Origin: PALSA-505 sp036501145
GTDB taxonomy: Bacteria > Actinomycetota > Actinomycetes > Streptosporangiales > Streptosporangiaceae
Assembly: GCA_036501145.1 (NCBI GenBank)
Contig: DASYAV010000133.1
Span: 186,001-250,000, forward strand
Direction: 5' to 3'
DNA: 64,000 nt
In this document: one piece after another, positions 8,326 to 17,053 of the stretch
Position numbering within the stretch: position 1 is the stretch's first letter
Layout: every line of letters starts with the position of its first letter
The notes under the pieces: generated by a model
Told to the model about the DNA's origin: nothing
Seen by the model: the letters and a program-made list of their open reading frames with translations, nothing else
Databases searched by the model: none
Program-made: the position numbers and the translations under genes

Positions 8326-9242
8326 CGCGGCTGGGCCGCGGCCATCCGGGCAGCGATGCGCTGGCGCGCCTCCAGCACGCCGGGCTCGCCCAGGTAGACC
8401 ACGTCCAGCACGCCGAGGGCCTGCCGGATCTCCATCCGCCGCGCCTCGTCAAGCGGCGGTGCGTCGAAGCCGTACATCTCCAGAGCCCAGCCGGGCAGCG
8501 AGCCGACCGCGCCGTCCCTGACGTCCTGCCAGATCCCGGCCACGTCCTCGTCCAGGCCGGGCGGGTCGAGCAGATAGCCGATCGACTCGCTGGCGGCGGG
8601 GGTGCAGCGAAGCTCCGCGCGGACCGAGCCGAGGTAGCTGTCGAGTTCGGCCCGGCTGGCCGGTACCTGGCCGGCCGGCACGCCGACCAGTTCGGCGGCG
8701 ACCACCATCTCGGCGACGTAGCGGTCCGCGTCGGCGGGCGGCGGCGGGGTGCCGAACAGCTCGCAGCTGACCAGGGCCGAGTCGACCAGGGCGGCGTGCA
8801 CCCAGAGGAGCAGCGCCGGGTCGCCGGCCGCATACGGGAGGCCGGTGACGGTGTCCACGCCGCGCACGTGCTCATGGATGCGGCGCACCACGGCCCCGGC
8901 CCGCTGCGCCGCGGCCCGGTCGCCGAAGGTGATCGTGGTCATGTACGCCGAGGTGGCGGCGAGCCTGCCGACCGGATCCTGCCGCCAGCCGCTGTGCTGG
9001 TCCACGCCCGCCATGGCCAGCGGGTGCAGTGCCTGGACCATGAGGGCGCGCAGCCCGCCGATCCCGGACCCGAGGTCGGCGCCGACCCGCCAGGCCACAC
9101 TGCCGGGGCCGAACATGCCCTCGTCGGCGGGGTTTTCCGGCACCGCGGCCACGTAGGCGGCCGCCGACCTGGCGACCAGGTTCTCGGCGGCGGCGTAGGA
9201 CTGGGCGGCAGCCGAGCCCGTCGTGGAGAAGTCTGCTGTCAC
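8322..9242 (-). CDS. MpaB/Lcp-type oxygenase (DUF2236)
   Basis: A 306-residue member of the DUF2236 family, which includes fungal MpaB and the haem-b rubber oxygenase Lcp. Recognisable family segments are GPGSVAWRVGADLG, ALMVQALHPLAMAGVDQHSG, MTTITFGD and WVHAALVDSALVS; conserved histidines in LHPLAMAGVDQHS and WVHA are candidate haem ligands. No signal peptide is evident, so it is probably cytoplasmic. It is the first gene of a two-gene unit with the ABC1 kinase (ATGA overlap). Substrate unknown. Confidence 0.8.
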   Translation of the reverse strand: MTADFSTTGSAAAQSYAAAENLVARSAAAYVAAVPENPADEGMFGPGSVAWRVGADLGSGIGGLRALMVQALHPLAMAGVDQHSGWRQDPVGRLAATSAYMTTITFGDRAAAQRAGAVVRRIHEHVRGVDTVTGLPYAAGDPALLLWVHAALVDSALVSCELFGTPPPPADADRYVAEMVVAAELVGVPAGQVPASRAELDSYLGSVRAELRCTPAASESIGYLLDPPGLDEDVAGIWQDVRDGAVGSLPGWALEMYGFDAPPLDEARRMEIRQALGVLDVVYLGEPGVLEARQRIAARMAAAQPR

Positions 9243-9361
9243 GTACCCAAACTAACTCGCAGCGGGACGCACCCCGCACCCGAGGGCGCATTTCCCGAAA
9301 GCGGGCACACGAATCGGCATAAATTACATAGCGACATGACGCTCAGCCTCTGGGAGAAACA

Positions 9362-9730
9362 ATGGATGGAAGGCACATCGCGGTCTCGGTGTGGACCGGA
9401 ATAGCCGGCTGGGTCAGGCAGGAATCAGCGGCGGCGACGGCGCTGGTCCAGGCGTTCATCGCGCTCGGCATCGCGTTCGCCTGGTGGCACTGGAGCAACG
9501 CGCAGACCGGTGCGGTCATCGGGATCGTCTCGGCTCTGCTGGGCATGTTCGTGCGCAGCCAGGTCACCCCGCTCGTCCGGCCCAGGAGCGTCAGGAACGT
9601 CCCGCTGGCCGAGGCCGCGCCGCAGGCGGCCGGCTACCGCGCCAGGCCGCCCGAGGCACCGGCTGTCCCGCCGGCCGCACCACCCGCCGGGCCGGCCGGC
9701 GGGCCCCCACCGCCGCCGCCCGCCGGGTAG
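9362..9730 (+). CDS. Small membrane protein with proline-rich tail
   Basis: Not recognised as a named family. The 122-residue product has two hydrophobic stretches (about residues 25-42 and 48-64), suggesting a hairpin of two membrane helices. A Pro/Ala-rich C-terminus ends in a run of prolines. GGGAG precedes the ATG at a good distance, and composition fits the neighbourhood, so it looks like a real gene. Function unknown; no operon partner. Confidence 0.55.
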   Translation: MDGRHIAVSVWTGIAGWVRQESAAATALVQAFIALGIAFAWWHWSNAQTGAVIGIVSALLGMFVRSQVTPLVRPRSVRNVPLAEAAPQAAGYRARPPEAPAVPPAAPPAGPAGGPPPPPPAG

Positions 9731-9781
9731 GCCGGCCAAAACCGCTCGCCACCGCGCGCACGTCACGGCACGCTGGGTGCC

Positions 9782-10267
9782 GTGACAGAACTACGCGTGC
9801 TCACCCCCGACGACTGGCGGGTGTGGCGGGAACTGCGGCTGGCCGCGCTGGCCGAGGCGCCGCAGGCGTTCGGGTCCCGGCTGGCGGACTGGCAGGGCGA
9901 CGGCGACCGGGAGGTGCGCTGGCGCGACCGGCTGAGCATCCCCGGCTCGCACAACCTCGTGGCGCTGGTCGACGGCGAGCCGGCCGGCATGGCCAGCGGC
10001 ATCCCGGACGACGAGCCGGGCGTCGCCGAACTGATCTCGATGTGGGTGAGCCCGGCCGCGCGCGGCCGCGGCGTCGGCGACCGCCTCCTCGCCGCGGTGG
10101 AGCAGTGGGCCAGGCAGGCCGGCGCCGGTGCGCTGAAGCTGCTCGTCTACGAGGGCAACGCGAACGCCCGGGCGCTGTACCGGCGGGCCGGCTTCACCGA
10201 GACCGGTGAACTGCTGCCCGACGGTGACCGCCGGGAAGTGGTCATGCTCAAGCCGCTGGGCCCCTAG
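9782..10267 (+). CDS. GNAT-family N-acetyltransferase
   Basis: A 161-residue single-domain GNAT acetyltransferase. Motif A is VSPAARGRGVGDRLLAAVE (acetyl-CoA pyrophosphate loop R/QxxGxG/A) and motif B is LLVYEGNANARALYRRAGF. The opening RVLTPDDWRVWRELRLAALAEAPQAFGS is typical of small-molecule or amino-acid acetyltransferases in actinomycetes. The start is a GTG at 9782. The substrate is unknown, and the gene appears to stand alone. Confidence 0.85.
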   Translation: MTELRVLTPDDWRVWRELRLAALAEAPQAFGSRLADWQGDGDREVRWRDRLSIPGSHNLVALVDGEPAGMASGIPDDEPGVAELISMWVSPAARGRGVGDRLLAAVEQWARQAGAGALKLLVYEGNANARALYRRAGFTETGELLPDGDRREVVMLKPLGP

Positions 10268-10300
10268 GCCAGCACGGTGACCCGGGCCAGCACGGTGACC
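10267..10300. repeat. Tandem 18-bp repeat after the GNAT gene
   Basis: Two copies of GGCCAGCACGGTGACC at 10267-10282 and 10285-10300, followed by a decayed third (GGCCATCACGG). They lie between two convergent genes and may be simple slippage products. Confidence 0.6.
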
Positions 10301-10328
10301 AAGGCCATCACGGGCCCGCGCGGGGCGG

Positions 10329-10994
10329 TCAGTTCGGGTTCCACGGCGTGTTCCGCAGGCCCGGCGCCGGCGCCGAGGTGAACGTGCCGAGCATGGCGGT
10401 CTCCCTGGCCAGCAGGGCCCGCTCGGCCTCCAGCCTGGCCAGCGCGTCCGGCTGGGCCAGCAGCTCCTGCCGGTCCGGCAGGTCCAGCACGATCGTGGCG
10501 GCCACCAGGTAGGACAGCAGCACCGGCTCGTCGGGCAGGTCGGGCACGCTGACCTCGGCCCCGCGCTTGGCCAGTGCGCCGAGATAGCCGGTGAACGCGC
10601 GCTGCACCGCGCTGGCCGCGGCCGCGGCGGCCGCCTGGTCACCCGTGGGCTCCGCGACCGGCTCCACCTCGCCCCGCAGGTAGGCCCCGGCGTGGTCCAG
10701 GCCGGTCAGCCGGAACCGGCCGGTCCCCACGGTGACCAGGTCATAACGCCCGTCGGGATGCTCGGTCACCCGGCGCAGCGTGGCCGTGCAGCCGATCTCA
10801 TAGAGCGAGGAGACACCGTCCACCCCGGTCTCCCGGCCCTTGCGGATCGCGATCACCCCGAACCGCCGCGGCTCCGGTCCGGCCAGCAGGTCACCGACCA
10901 GCTGGCGGTACCGCTCCTCGAAGATGTGCAGCGGCAGCAGCAGGCCGGGGAAGAGCACGGTGCCGAGCGGGAACAACGGCAGCTTCTCGCCCAT
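10329..10994 (-). CDS. LON substrate-binding-domain protein (no protease domain)
   Basis: A 221-residue protein consisting only of the N-terminal LON/PUA-like substrate-binding domain. LPLFPLGTVLFPGLLLPLHIFEERYRQLV is the diagnostic opening, followed by FGVIAI, GCTATLRRV and VGTGRFRL. It lacks the AAA+ and Ser-Lys protease parts, as is usual for these stand-alone proteins, whose role is not settled (adaptor or peptide binding is possible). Convergent with the GNAT gene and divergent from the universal stress protein gene. Confidence 0.85.
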   Translation of the reverse strand: MGEKLPLFPLGTVLFPGLLLPLHIFEERYRQLVGDLLAGPEPRRFGVIAIRKGRETGVDGVSSLYEIGCTATLRRVTEHPDGRYDLVTVGTGRFRLTGLDHAGAYLRGEVEPVAEPTGDQAAAAAAASAVQRAFTGYLGALAKRGAEVSVPDLPDEPVLLSYLVAATIVLDLPDRQELLAQPDALARLEAERALLARETAMLGTFTSAPAPGLRNTPWNPN

Positions 10995-11194
10995 GCCCTC
11001 GAATGTATGCGGCCTGGGCCGCTCCGCCCACCCAGGCCCGGCGCAAGCCGTTCATCACGATGCTTGCGAAGGGTTCCGCACAGGCGATCTTGGGGCGATA
11101 ATCGGTTCCATCTCCGGCAGGCAAACGCAGCTCTCATGGTAATAAACCAGCAACCACAGCCAGCCGCAGTGGTCCCCGCGCAAAGGAGATGGCC

Positions 11195-11620
11195 ATGCCC
11201 GGAATCACGGTAGGCGTTGACGCGTCGGACAATTCCGAGCGCGCGCTCGCATGGGCGATGCGGGAGGGGGCGGCCCGCAAGCAGCCCGTCACCGCCATCG
11301 CCGTGCACGAGGTGGCGTCCAACCAGTGGAGCGGCAACCCGATCGTCCTGCCGGGCGACCGCGCCGATGAGGACAAGATCCGGCAGGCCGTCGAGGAGAA
11401 GGTAGCAAAGATCGCCAGCCAGCTCGGCGGCGACGCACCCGAGGTTACCGTCGTGGTGGTCAGCGGGATCGCCTCCCAGGTGCTGATCGATGCCTCGAAA
11501 CAGTCCGATCTGCTGGTGGTGGCCTCGCGCGGGGCCGGCGGGTTCGCCCGGCTGCTGGTGGGCTCGGTGAGCACCCAGCTCGTGCACCACTCCGAGTGCA
11601 CGATCACCGTCGTCAAGTAA
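11195..11620 (+). CDS. Universal stress protein (UspA family)
   Basis: A 141-residue UspA-fold protein. ITVGVDASDNSERALAWAM begins the domain, and GxxGxxxxLxGSVSxxLV-like ATP-binding loop residues are seen in SRGAGGFARLLVGSVSTQLV with the final CTITVVK. This places it in the ATP-binding type. AAAGGAG at 11182-11188 touches the first in-frame ATG (11189) but is correctly spaced from the ATG at 11195, so I use 11195. A single-gene unit; a GATAAT hexamer at about 11097 could be its -10 box. Confidence 0.9.
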   Translation: MPGITVGVDASDNSERALAWAMREGAARKQPVTAIAVHEVASNQWSGNPIVLPGDRADEDKIRQAVEEKVAKIASQLGGDAPEVTVVVVSGIASQVLIDASKQSDLLVVASRGAGGFARLLVGSVSTQLVHHSECTITVVK

Positions 11621-11730
11621 CCCCGGTTCTTCTGACGAACGGCTGCCGCCTGGCCGCCCGCCTGCCCGGCCGGCGTGGCGCGGGGTAACCGGTTGCCCGG
11701 CGATGGCTGGGGAGTGTCCCGGGACAATCG

Positions 11731-14226
11731 CTAGCGCAGCCGTCGCAGGAACGGGTCCTGCGGTTCGACCGGGCTGACCCGGACCCGGGCGGCCCGCACG
11801 CGCACCCCGCTGGGCCGGGCGGTGACCGGGCTGAGGTCAAGCTCGGCGACCTCGGGCAGGTCGTCGGCCAGCCGGGACACCCGCAGCAGCAGCCCGGCCA
11901 GCGCCGCCACGTCCACCGCCGGGCCGGCCGGCGGCCCGAACAGCAGTTCGGCCCCGGACACGCCGCGGATCATCTCGGCCGCGTCGGCGTCGGTCAGCGG
12001 GCTGAGCCGGGCGGCCCTGGCGCCCAGGATGGCCGGGGCGGCGCCGCCGAGGCCGAACACCACCAGCGGCCCGAACACCGGTTCGGCCACCACGCCGGCC
12101 AGCACCTCGACCCCGTCCGTGCTTCCAGCCGCAGGGCCCGCCGCGGCCAGCGGGATCTCGTAGCAGGCCAGCAGGCTGGCGGCCGTCTCGTCCGGCAGCC
12201 AGCCGCCGCCGGGAGTGGCATCGGTGAAGCCGGCCACCAGCGTGCGGGCGTCCGCGGCGCGCACGCCAGGCAGTTCGGGCACGCGGCCCTGCTGCCGGAC
12301 CCGCCAGGCCTGGTACCTGACCGCGTGCCCGAGGGCCCGGGCGGCGCTCGCCGGGTAGGCGTAGGCGGGCACGGCCGGCGCGCACGGCGGGGCCGGCACC
12401 TCGCGCGCACCCGCGGGGGCTTCGGCTCCCGGCGCCAGCAGCACGGCCTCGGCCTGGTCGAGCACCACCGCGGCCAGCGGCTTGGCCACCTGGGCGGTGC
12501 GCACCGCCTGGCTCGCGTCGGCCATGGCGGTCGGCACGGTCACCGCCAGCACCGCGTCCACCCCGCCGTCGGCGGCCGCGATCTGCAGGCAGGACCGGAA
12601 CACGTCCACCCCGACGGTGGCGGTGGTATCCACCGGCCCGGCGACCGCGGCGCCGGCCGGCAGCAGGGCGCGCAGCGCGTCCTGGGTCGGGCCGGACAGC
12701 GTGACCACGTGCAGCCCGTGTTCCTCGCAGGCGTCCGCGGTGAGCACTCCCCCACCGCCGGCGTTGCTGACGATCGCGACCCGGTCCCCGGTCGGCAGCG
12801 GCTGGCTGGCCAGCAGCGCGGCCGCCTCGATCAGCTCGCCTAGGTCCCGCGCCGCGATGACCCCGGCCTGGGCGAACAGCGCCTGCTGGGTGACCAGCGG
12901 GGTGGCGGTGGCGGCGGTGTGCCAGGCGGCGGCCCGCTGCCCCGCCGCGGACCGGCCGCTGATCACGGTCAGCACCGGCATCCGGCGGGCGACCCGGCGG
13001 GCCGTCCTGGCGAACCGGCGCGGGCTGCCGAACGACTCCACGTACAGCGCGGCGAGCCCGGTCTGCCCGTCCTGCTCCCACCAGGTGAGCATGTCGTTGC
13101 TGGACACGTCGTACTTGTCGCCGACGGAGACGAACGACGACACCCCGATGCCGAGCCGGCCCAGGTGGGCCAGGAAAGACACGCCGATCCCGCCGGACTG
13201 GACCACCAGGCCGGCCACGCCGGGCCGCGGCCGGCGGGCGCCGAAGGTGGCGTCCAGGCCGAGGCCGGGAATGGCGATGCCGAAGCAGTTCGGCCCCACC
13301 AGGCGCATGCCGTAGCGGCGGCAGGTGGCCAGCAGCGCAGGCCCGTGCGGGCCCAGATCCCCGGTGATGACCACGAGCGCGCGGACGCCGCGCTGCCCGC
13401 ACTGCACGGCCACCTCGAGCAGCTGGGCGGCCGGCACCGCGGCCACCGCCACGTCCACCTGCGGCGGCAGGTCCGCCGCCGAACGCAGGCAGGGCAGGCC
13501 CTCCAGCGTGCTGGCGTGCGGGTTGACCGGGTACACCTGGCCGGCGAAGCCGCCGGTGACGATGTTGTGCAGGATTTCCCGGCCCGCCGACCCGCGGTGC
13601 CGGCCCGCGCCGACGACGGCGATCGAGCCGGGCTGCAGCAGGTGCCGGAGGCTGGCCACGTCGGCCCGGCTCTCCCTGGCCGCCACCGTATCCAGGTACT
13701 CGTCCAGGCGGCGGTCCGCCTCGTCGGCGGGCAGCGGGAACGTCAGCACCACCTCGCCGCCGTCCCGCCTGCTCTGCACGGGCAGCCCGGCGCTGGTGAA
13801 CACGGCCAGCATGGCCACGTTCTCGGCCAGCGTCACCGCGCTGAACGCGCGCAGCTTGCGCTGCCGGGCGATCGACACCAGGTGCTCGAGCAGCAGCGTG
13901 CCGATGCCCCGGCCGTGCATCTGGTCGGGGACGGCGAGGGCGATCTCGGCCACGCCCGGCTCCGCGGTCTGCTCGTAGCTGGCCACCCCGGCCAGCTCGC
14001 CGCCGAGCCAGGCCAGCAGAGCGGTGTGGCCGGGGCCGGGCGGCCGGGTGACCCGGCTGGCCTCGCGTTCCGCGTTGACCGGGCTCATGCTGAAGAACCG
14101 CAGGTAGGCGTTGTGCGGCGACAGGGCCGCGTGCATCGCCCTGACGGCCTCGTGGTCGTCAGGGCGGGCCGGCCGGATCTCGACCGTGCTGCCGTCCATG
14201 AGCAGGGCGTACGCTGCGGCGCTCAT
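11731..14226 (-). CDS. GNAT acetyltransferase fused to ADP-forming acyl-CoA synthetase-like domains (Pat-type)
   Basis: A protein acetyltransferase-like fusion of 831 residues. The N-terminal GNAT domain (about 1-170) contains LAVPDQMHGRGIGTLLLEHL. A CoA-binding Rossmann domain (about 195-320; SIAVVGAGRHRGSAGREIL) and a succinyl-CoA-ligase-like domain (to about 600) follow, then the end of an ATP-grasp domain (VFGPLVVFGLGG to the C-terminal DPFLRRLR). Actinobacterial relatives acetylate acetyl-CoA synthetase under cAMP, amino-acid or other control. Between EIPLAAAGPA and DGVEVLAGVV (near residue 700, about 12115-12160) the ATP-grasp lysine and HKTD-GGV segments expected there are missing, in frame. 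The ligase half is therefore probably inactive or purely regulatory. Confidence 0.85.
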   Translation of the reverse strand: MSAAAYALLMDGSTVEIRPARPDDHEAVRAMHAALSPHNAYLRFFSMSPVNAEREASRVTRPPGPGHTALLAWLGGELAGVASYEQTAEPGVAEIALAVPDQMHGRGIGTLLLEHLVSIARQRKLRAFSAVTLAENVAMLAVFTSAGLPVQSRRDGGEVVLTFPLPADEADRRLDEYLDTVAARESRADVASLRHLLQPGSIAVVGAGRHRGSAGREILHNIVTGGFAGQVYPVNPHASTLEGLPCLRSAADLPPQVDVAVAAVPAAQLLEVAVQCGQRGVRALVVITGDLGPHGPALLATCRRYGMRLVGPNCFGIAIPGLGLDATFGARRPRPGVAGLVVQSGGIGVSFLAHLGRLGIGVSSFVSVGDKYDVSSNDMLTWWEQDGQTGLAALYVESFGSPRRFARTARRVARRMPVLTVISGRSAAGQRAAAWHTAATATPLVTQQALFAQAGVIAARDLGELIEAAALLASQPLPTGDRVAIVSNAGGGGVLTADACEEHGLHVVTLSGPTQDALRALLPAGAAVAGPVDTTATVGVDVFRSCLQIAAADGGVDAVLAVTVPTAMADASQAVRTAQVAKPLAAVVLDQAEAVLLAPGAEAPAGAREVPAPPCAPAVPAYAYPASAARALGHAVRYQAWRVRQQGRVPELPGVRAADARTLVAGFTDATPGGGWLPDETAASLLACYEIPLAAAGPAAGSTDGVEVLAGVVAEPVFGPLVVFGLGGAAPAILGARAARLSPLTDADAAEMIRGVSGAELLFGPPAGPAVDVAALAGLLLRVSRLADDLPEVAELDLSPVTARPSGVRVRAARVRVSPVEPQDPFLRRLR

Positions 14227-14254
14227 GGCTGCGCGGTGCCGCTCAGTGTTTGTC

Positions 14255-15256
14255 CTAGTCCCGCACGCCGATCGTGGCGACCATCAGCGCCTTGATCGTG
14301 TGCATCCGGTTCTCCGCCTGGTCGAACACGACCGAGGCGGCCGACTCGAAGACCTCATCGGTCACCTCGAGCGCGGACAGCCCGCGCTTGCCGTAGATGG
14401 CCTGCCCGACGCCGGTGGCGGTGTCGTGGAACGACGGCAGGTCGTGCAGGAACTTCACCTCCGGGTTCCCGGTAGCGGCCATCAGCTCCGCGTTCACCTG
14501 GTAGGGCAGCAGCAGGTCGATGCGCTGGTCCCATTCCGCTGCCGGCTCCCCCATGGACAGCCACACGTCGGTGTACAGGTAGTCGGCGCCGGCCACCGCG
14601 GCGGCGACGTCGTCGGTCACCGTGATCCGGGCCCCGGTGGCGGCCGCGAGCGGCTCGGCGACGCCGCGCACCCCCGGCGCGGGCTGCAGCGAGCCGGGGG
14701 CGCAGATCCGCATGTCCATGCCGAGCATGGCCCCGGTGACCAGCAGCGAGTTCGCCACGTTGTTCCGCCCGTCGCCGAGGTAGCAGCAGGCCACCTCGGT
14801 CAGCGGCTTGCTGGTGTGGTCGCGCATGGTCAGCATGTCGGCCAGCATCTGGGTCGGGTGCCACTCGTCGGTGAGCCCGTTCCACACCGGCACGCCGGCG
14901 TGGGCGGCGAGCGTCTGCACCGTCTGCTGGGCGGCGCCGCGGTACTCGATGCCGTCATACATCCGGCCCAGCACCCGGGCGGTGTCGGCCACCGACTCCT
15001 TGTGCCCCAGGTGTGATCCCTCCGGGCCCAGGTAGGTGACGTGCCCGCCCTCGTCGTAGGCGGCGACCTCGAACGAGCACCTGGTGCGGGTGGAGCTCTT
15101 CTCGAAGATCAGCGCGATGTTCCGGCCGGCCAGCCTGCGGCCCTGCTGGCCCATTCGCTTCTGCTGCCGCAGCTGCCCGGCCAGATCCACCAGGTGCAGG
15201 AATTCCTCCGCGGTGAGATCGGTCTCCTTGAGCAGGCTCCGTCCCTGCAAGTCCAT
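14255..15256 (-). CDS. argF: Ornithine carbamoyltransferase with Cys-to-Asp change in the HCLP motif
   Basis: An ornithine carbamoyltransferase of 333 residues, converting ornithine and carbamoyl phosphate to citrulline (or the reverse in arginine deiminase pathways). The carbamoyl-phosphate loop STRTR (residues 55-59) and HPTQ (133-136) are intact, as is the late FHDTATG. However, the ornithine-binding HCLP motif reads HDLP: Asp272 replaces the near-invariant cysteine. The codon there is a clean GAC. The start at 15256 (MDLQGRSLLKETD) is preceded by GGGAG. The overall sequence resembles catabolic ArcB as much as ArgF, and no other arginine gene is nearby, so the symbol is tentative. Confidence 0.8.
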   Translation of the reverse strand: MDLQGRSLLKETDLTAEEFLHLVDLAGQLRQQKRMGQQGRRLAGRNIALIFEKSSTRTRCSFEVAAYDEGGHVTYLGPEGSHLGHKESVADTARVLGRMYDGIEYRGAAQQTVQTLAAHAGVPVWNGLTDEWHPTQMLADMLTMRDHTSKPLTEVACCYLGDGRNNVANSLLVTGAMLGMDMRICAPGSLQPAPGVRGVAEPLAAATGARITVTDDVAAAVAGADYLYTDVWLSMGEPAAEWDQRIDLLLPYQVNAELMAATGNPEVKFLHDLPSFHDTATGVGQAIYGKRGLSALEVTDEVFESAASVVFDQAENRMHTIKALMVATIGVRD

Positions 15257-15287
15257 GTGGCCGCTCCCGTGATGCAAGGATGCTGTC

Positions 15288-16091
15288 ATGGCTGATCTTT
15301 CCCGTCCGGAAAGCCACCCTACGGAAACCGCAGCGTATCGCCTCTATCAGGACCTGGCGGAATGGTGGCCGCTGATCTCGCCGCCGGGTGAGTACGAGGA
15401 GGAGGCGGCGTTCGCGGCGCAGGTGCTGGCCCGCGCGGCCGACCCGGTGCAGGACGTGCTGGAACTGGGCAGCGGTGGCGGCAGCAACGCCAGCTACCTG
15501 AAGGCCAGGTTCACGCTGACCCTGGTGGACGCGTCCGCGTCGATGCTCGCGGTGTCCCGGCGGCTCAACCCGGACTGCGCCCATGCGCAGGGCGACATGC
15601 GCACGATCCGGCTGGGCCGGACGTTCGACGCGGTGTTCGTGCACGACGCCGTGGACTACATGACCACCGAGGCCGACCTCGGCCAGGTGATGGCGACCGC
15701 GTACGCGCATTGCCGGCCCGGCGGGGTCGCGGTGTTCGTGCCGGACTGCCTGGCCGAGACGTTCACCGCCGACACCGGCTGCGGCGGCGGCGACGGCGAC
15801 GACGGCCGGGGGGCACGCTTCCTGCAGTGGTCCTACGACCCGGATCCGGACGACACCTGGACCCTGACCGACTACGTTTACCTGCTGCGGGACCGCTCCG
15901 GCCCGGTCCAGGTGGTGCACGAGACCCACCGGCTGGGCCTGTTCGGCCGCCAAGCGTGGCTGCGCCTGCTGGCCGGGGCCGGGTTCGAGGCACGGGCCAT
16001 CAAGGAGGAAACCACCGAGGACCGGCCGCCCCGCGAGTTCTTCCTCGGCCGCCGGCCAGCAGGTAACGCAACCGACAGGAGTAGCGCGTGA
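15288..16091 (+). CDS. Class I SAM-dependent methyltransferase
   Basis: A 267-residue Rossmann-fold methyltransferase. Motif I is VLELGSGGGSNASYL (about residues 61-75), the acidic motif II is LTLVDASASM, and FDAVFVHDAVDYM is a post-I segment. An unusual Gly/Asp-rich loop (CGGGDGDDGRGA) follows motif III. Substrate unknown. The stop overlaps the next start (GTGA), so it is coupled to the quinone-reductase-like gene. Divergent from the carbamoyltransferase with only about 31 bp between starts. Confidence 0.8.
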   Translation: MADLSRPESHPTETAAYRLYQDLAEWWPLISPPGEYEEEAAFAAQVLARAADPVQDVLELGSGGGSNASYLKARFTLTLVDASASMLAVSRRLNPDCAHAQGDMRTIRLGRTFDAVFVHDAVDYMTTEADLGQVMATAYAHCRPGGVAVFVPDCLAETFTADTGCGGGDGDDGRGARFLQWSYDPDPDDTWTLTDYVYLLRDRSGPVQVVHETHRLGLFGRQAWLRLLAGAGFEARAIKEETTEDRPPREFFLGRRPAGNATDRSSA

Positions 16092-17041
16092 AGGCTGTAA
16101 CCATCCGCGACGCCAAGATCTTCGTCGACGAGCAGCCGGACCCGGAACCGGGCACCGGTGAGGTGCTGGTCCGGGTCCGGGCCGCCGGGCTCAACGGCGC
16201 GGACCGGATGCAGGTGGCGGGCTTTTACCCGCCGCCGCCCGGCTCGGGCGTGCCGGCCGACATCCCCGGGCTCGAGGTGGCCGGCGAGGTCGCCGCCACC
16301 GGGCCCAACGCGGGCCGGTTCCAGCCCGGCGACCGGGTCATGGGCCTGGTGGCCGGGGCCGGCCAGGCGGAACTGGCCGTGCTGCACGAGCGCCAGCTCA
16401 TGCCGGTGCCCGACGGGTTCGGCTGGCCGGAGGCGGGCGGGTTCCCCGAGGTGTTCATGACCGCCTACGACGCGGTGGTGACCCAGGGCGGCCTGCGGCC
16501 TGGCGACCGGTTCCTGGTGCACGGCGCGGGCGGCGGCGTGGGCACCGCGGCGGTGCAGCTCGGCGCGATCGGCGGGGCGCGGGTCACCGCGACCGTCCGC
16601 AACCCGGCCAGCCACGACACGGTCCGGGGCCTCGGCGCCGGGCAGGTCATCGACCCGGCGGACTTCGCCGGGCATGGGCCGTTCGACCTGATACTCGAGC
16701 TGGTCGGCGCGCCGAACTTCGCCGCGAACCTGGACTCGCTGGCGCTGCGCGGCCGGATCGTGGTCATCGGCGTGGGGGCGGGCGCGCACGCCGAGCTCGA
16801 CCTGCACAAGCTGATGCAGAAACGGGCCAGGGTCAGCGCCTCGACGCTGCGCGCCCGTCCGCTGGAGGAGAAGGCGGCGCTGGCCCGCGAACTGGAGCGG
16901 CACGTGCTCCCGCTGGCCGCGGCGGGCCGGATCCGGGTCCCGGTCGCTGCCGTCTTCGGGCTGGACGAGGCTCCCCGGGCCTATGAGTTCTTCGCCGCGG
17001 GCGGCAAGTGCGGCAAGGTCGTGCTCACCATGCCCGGATAG
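16088..17041 (+). CDS. NADPH:quinone oxidoreductase-like MDR protein
   Basis: A zinc-independent medium-chain reductase of 317 residues of the quinone oxidoreductase/PIG3 type. It shows AAGLNGADRMQ, PGLEVAGEVAATG, GDRVMGLV and the nucleotide-binding HGAGGGVGTAAVQL. No structural zinc cysteine cluster is present. It starts with MKAVTI, the usual N-terminus of the family, at a GTG coupled to the upstream methyltransferase. It probably reduces quinones or reactive enones with NADPH; the physiological substrate is unknown. Confidence 0.85.
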   Translation: MKAVTIRDAKIFVDEQPDPEPGTGEVLVRVRAAGLNGADRMQVAGFYPPPPGSGVPADIPGLEVAGEVAATGPNAGRFQPGDRVMGLVAGAGQAELAVLHERQLMPVPDGFGWPEAGGFPEVFMTAYDAVVTQGGLRPGDRFLVHGAGGGVGTAAVQLGAIGGARVTATVRNPASHDTVRGLGAGQVIDPADFAGHGPFDLILELVGAPNFAANLDSLALRGRIVVIGVGAGAHAELDLHKLMQKRARVSASTLRARPLEEKAALARELERHVLPLAAAGRIRVPVAAVFGLDEAPRAYEFFAAGGKCGKVVLTMPG

Positions 17042-17053
17042 CCGGCACCGGGG

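Noticed and set aside
1155..15256. An arginine/ornithine pathway linking the decarboxylase-fold gene and the carbamoyltransferase
   Set aside because: The two genes are 12 kb apart with unrelated genes between, and the decarboxylase substrate is unknown.
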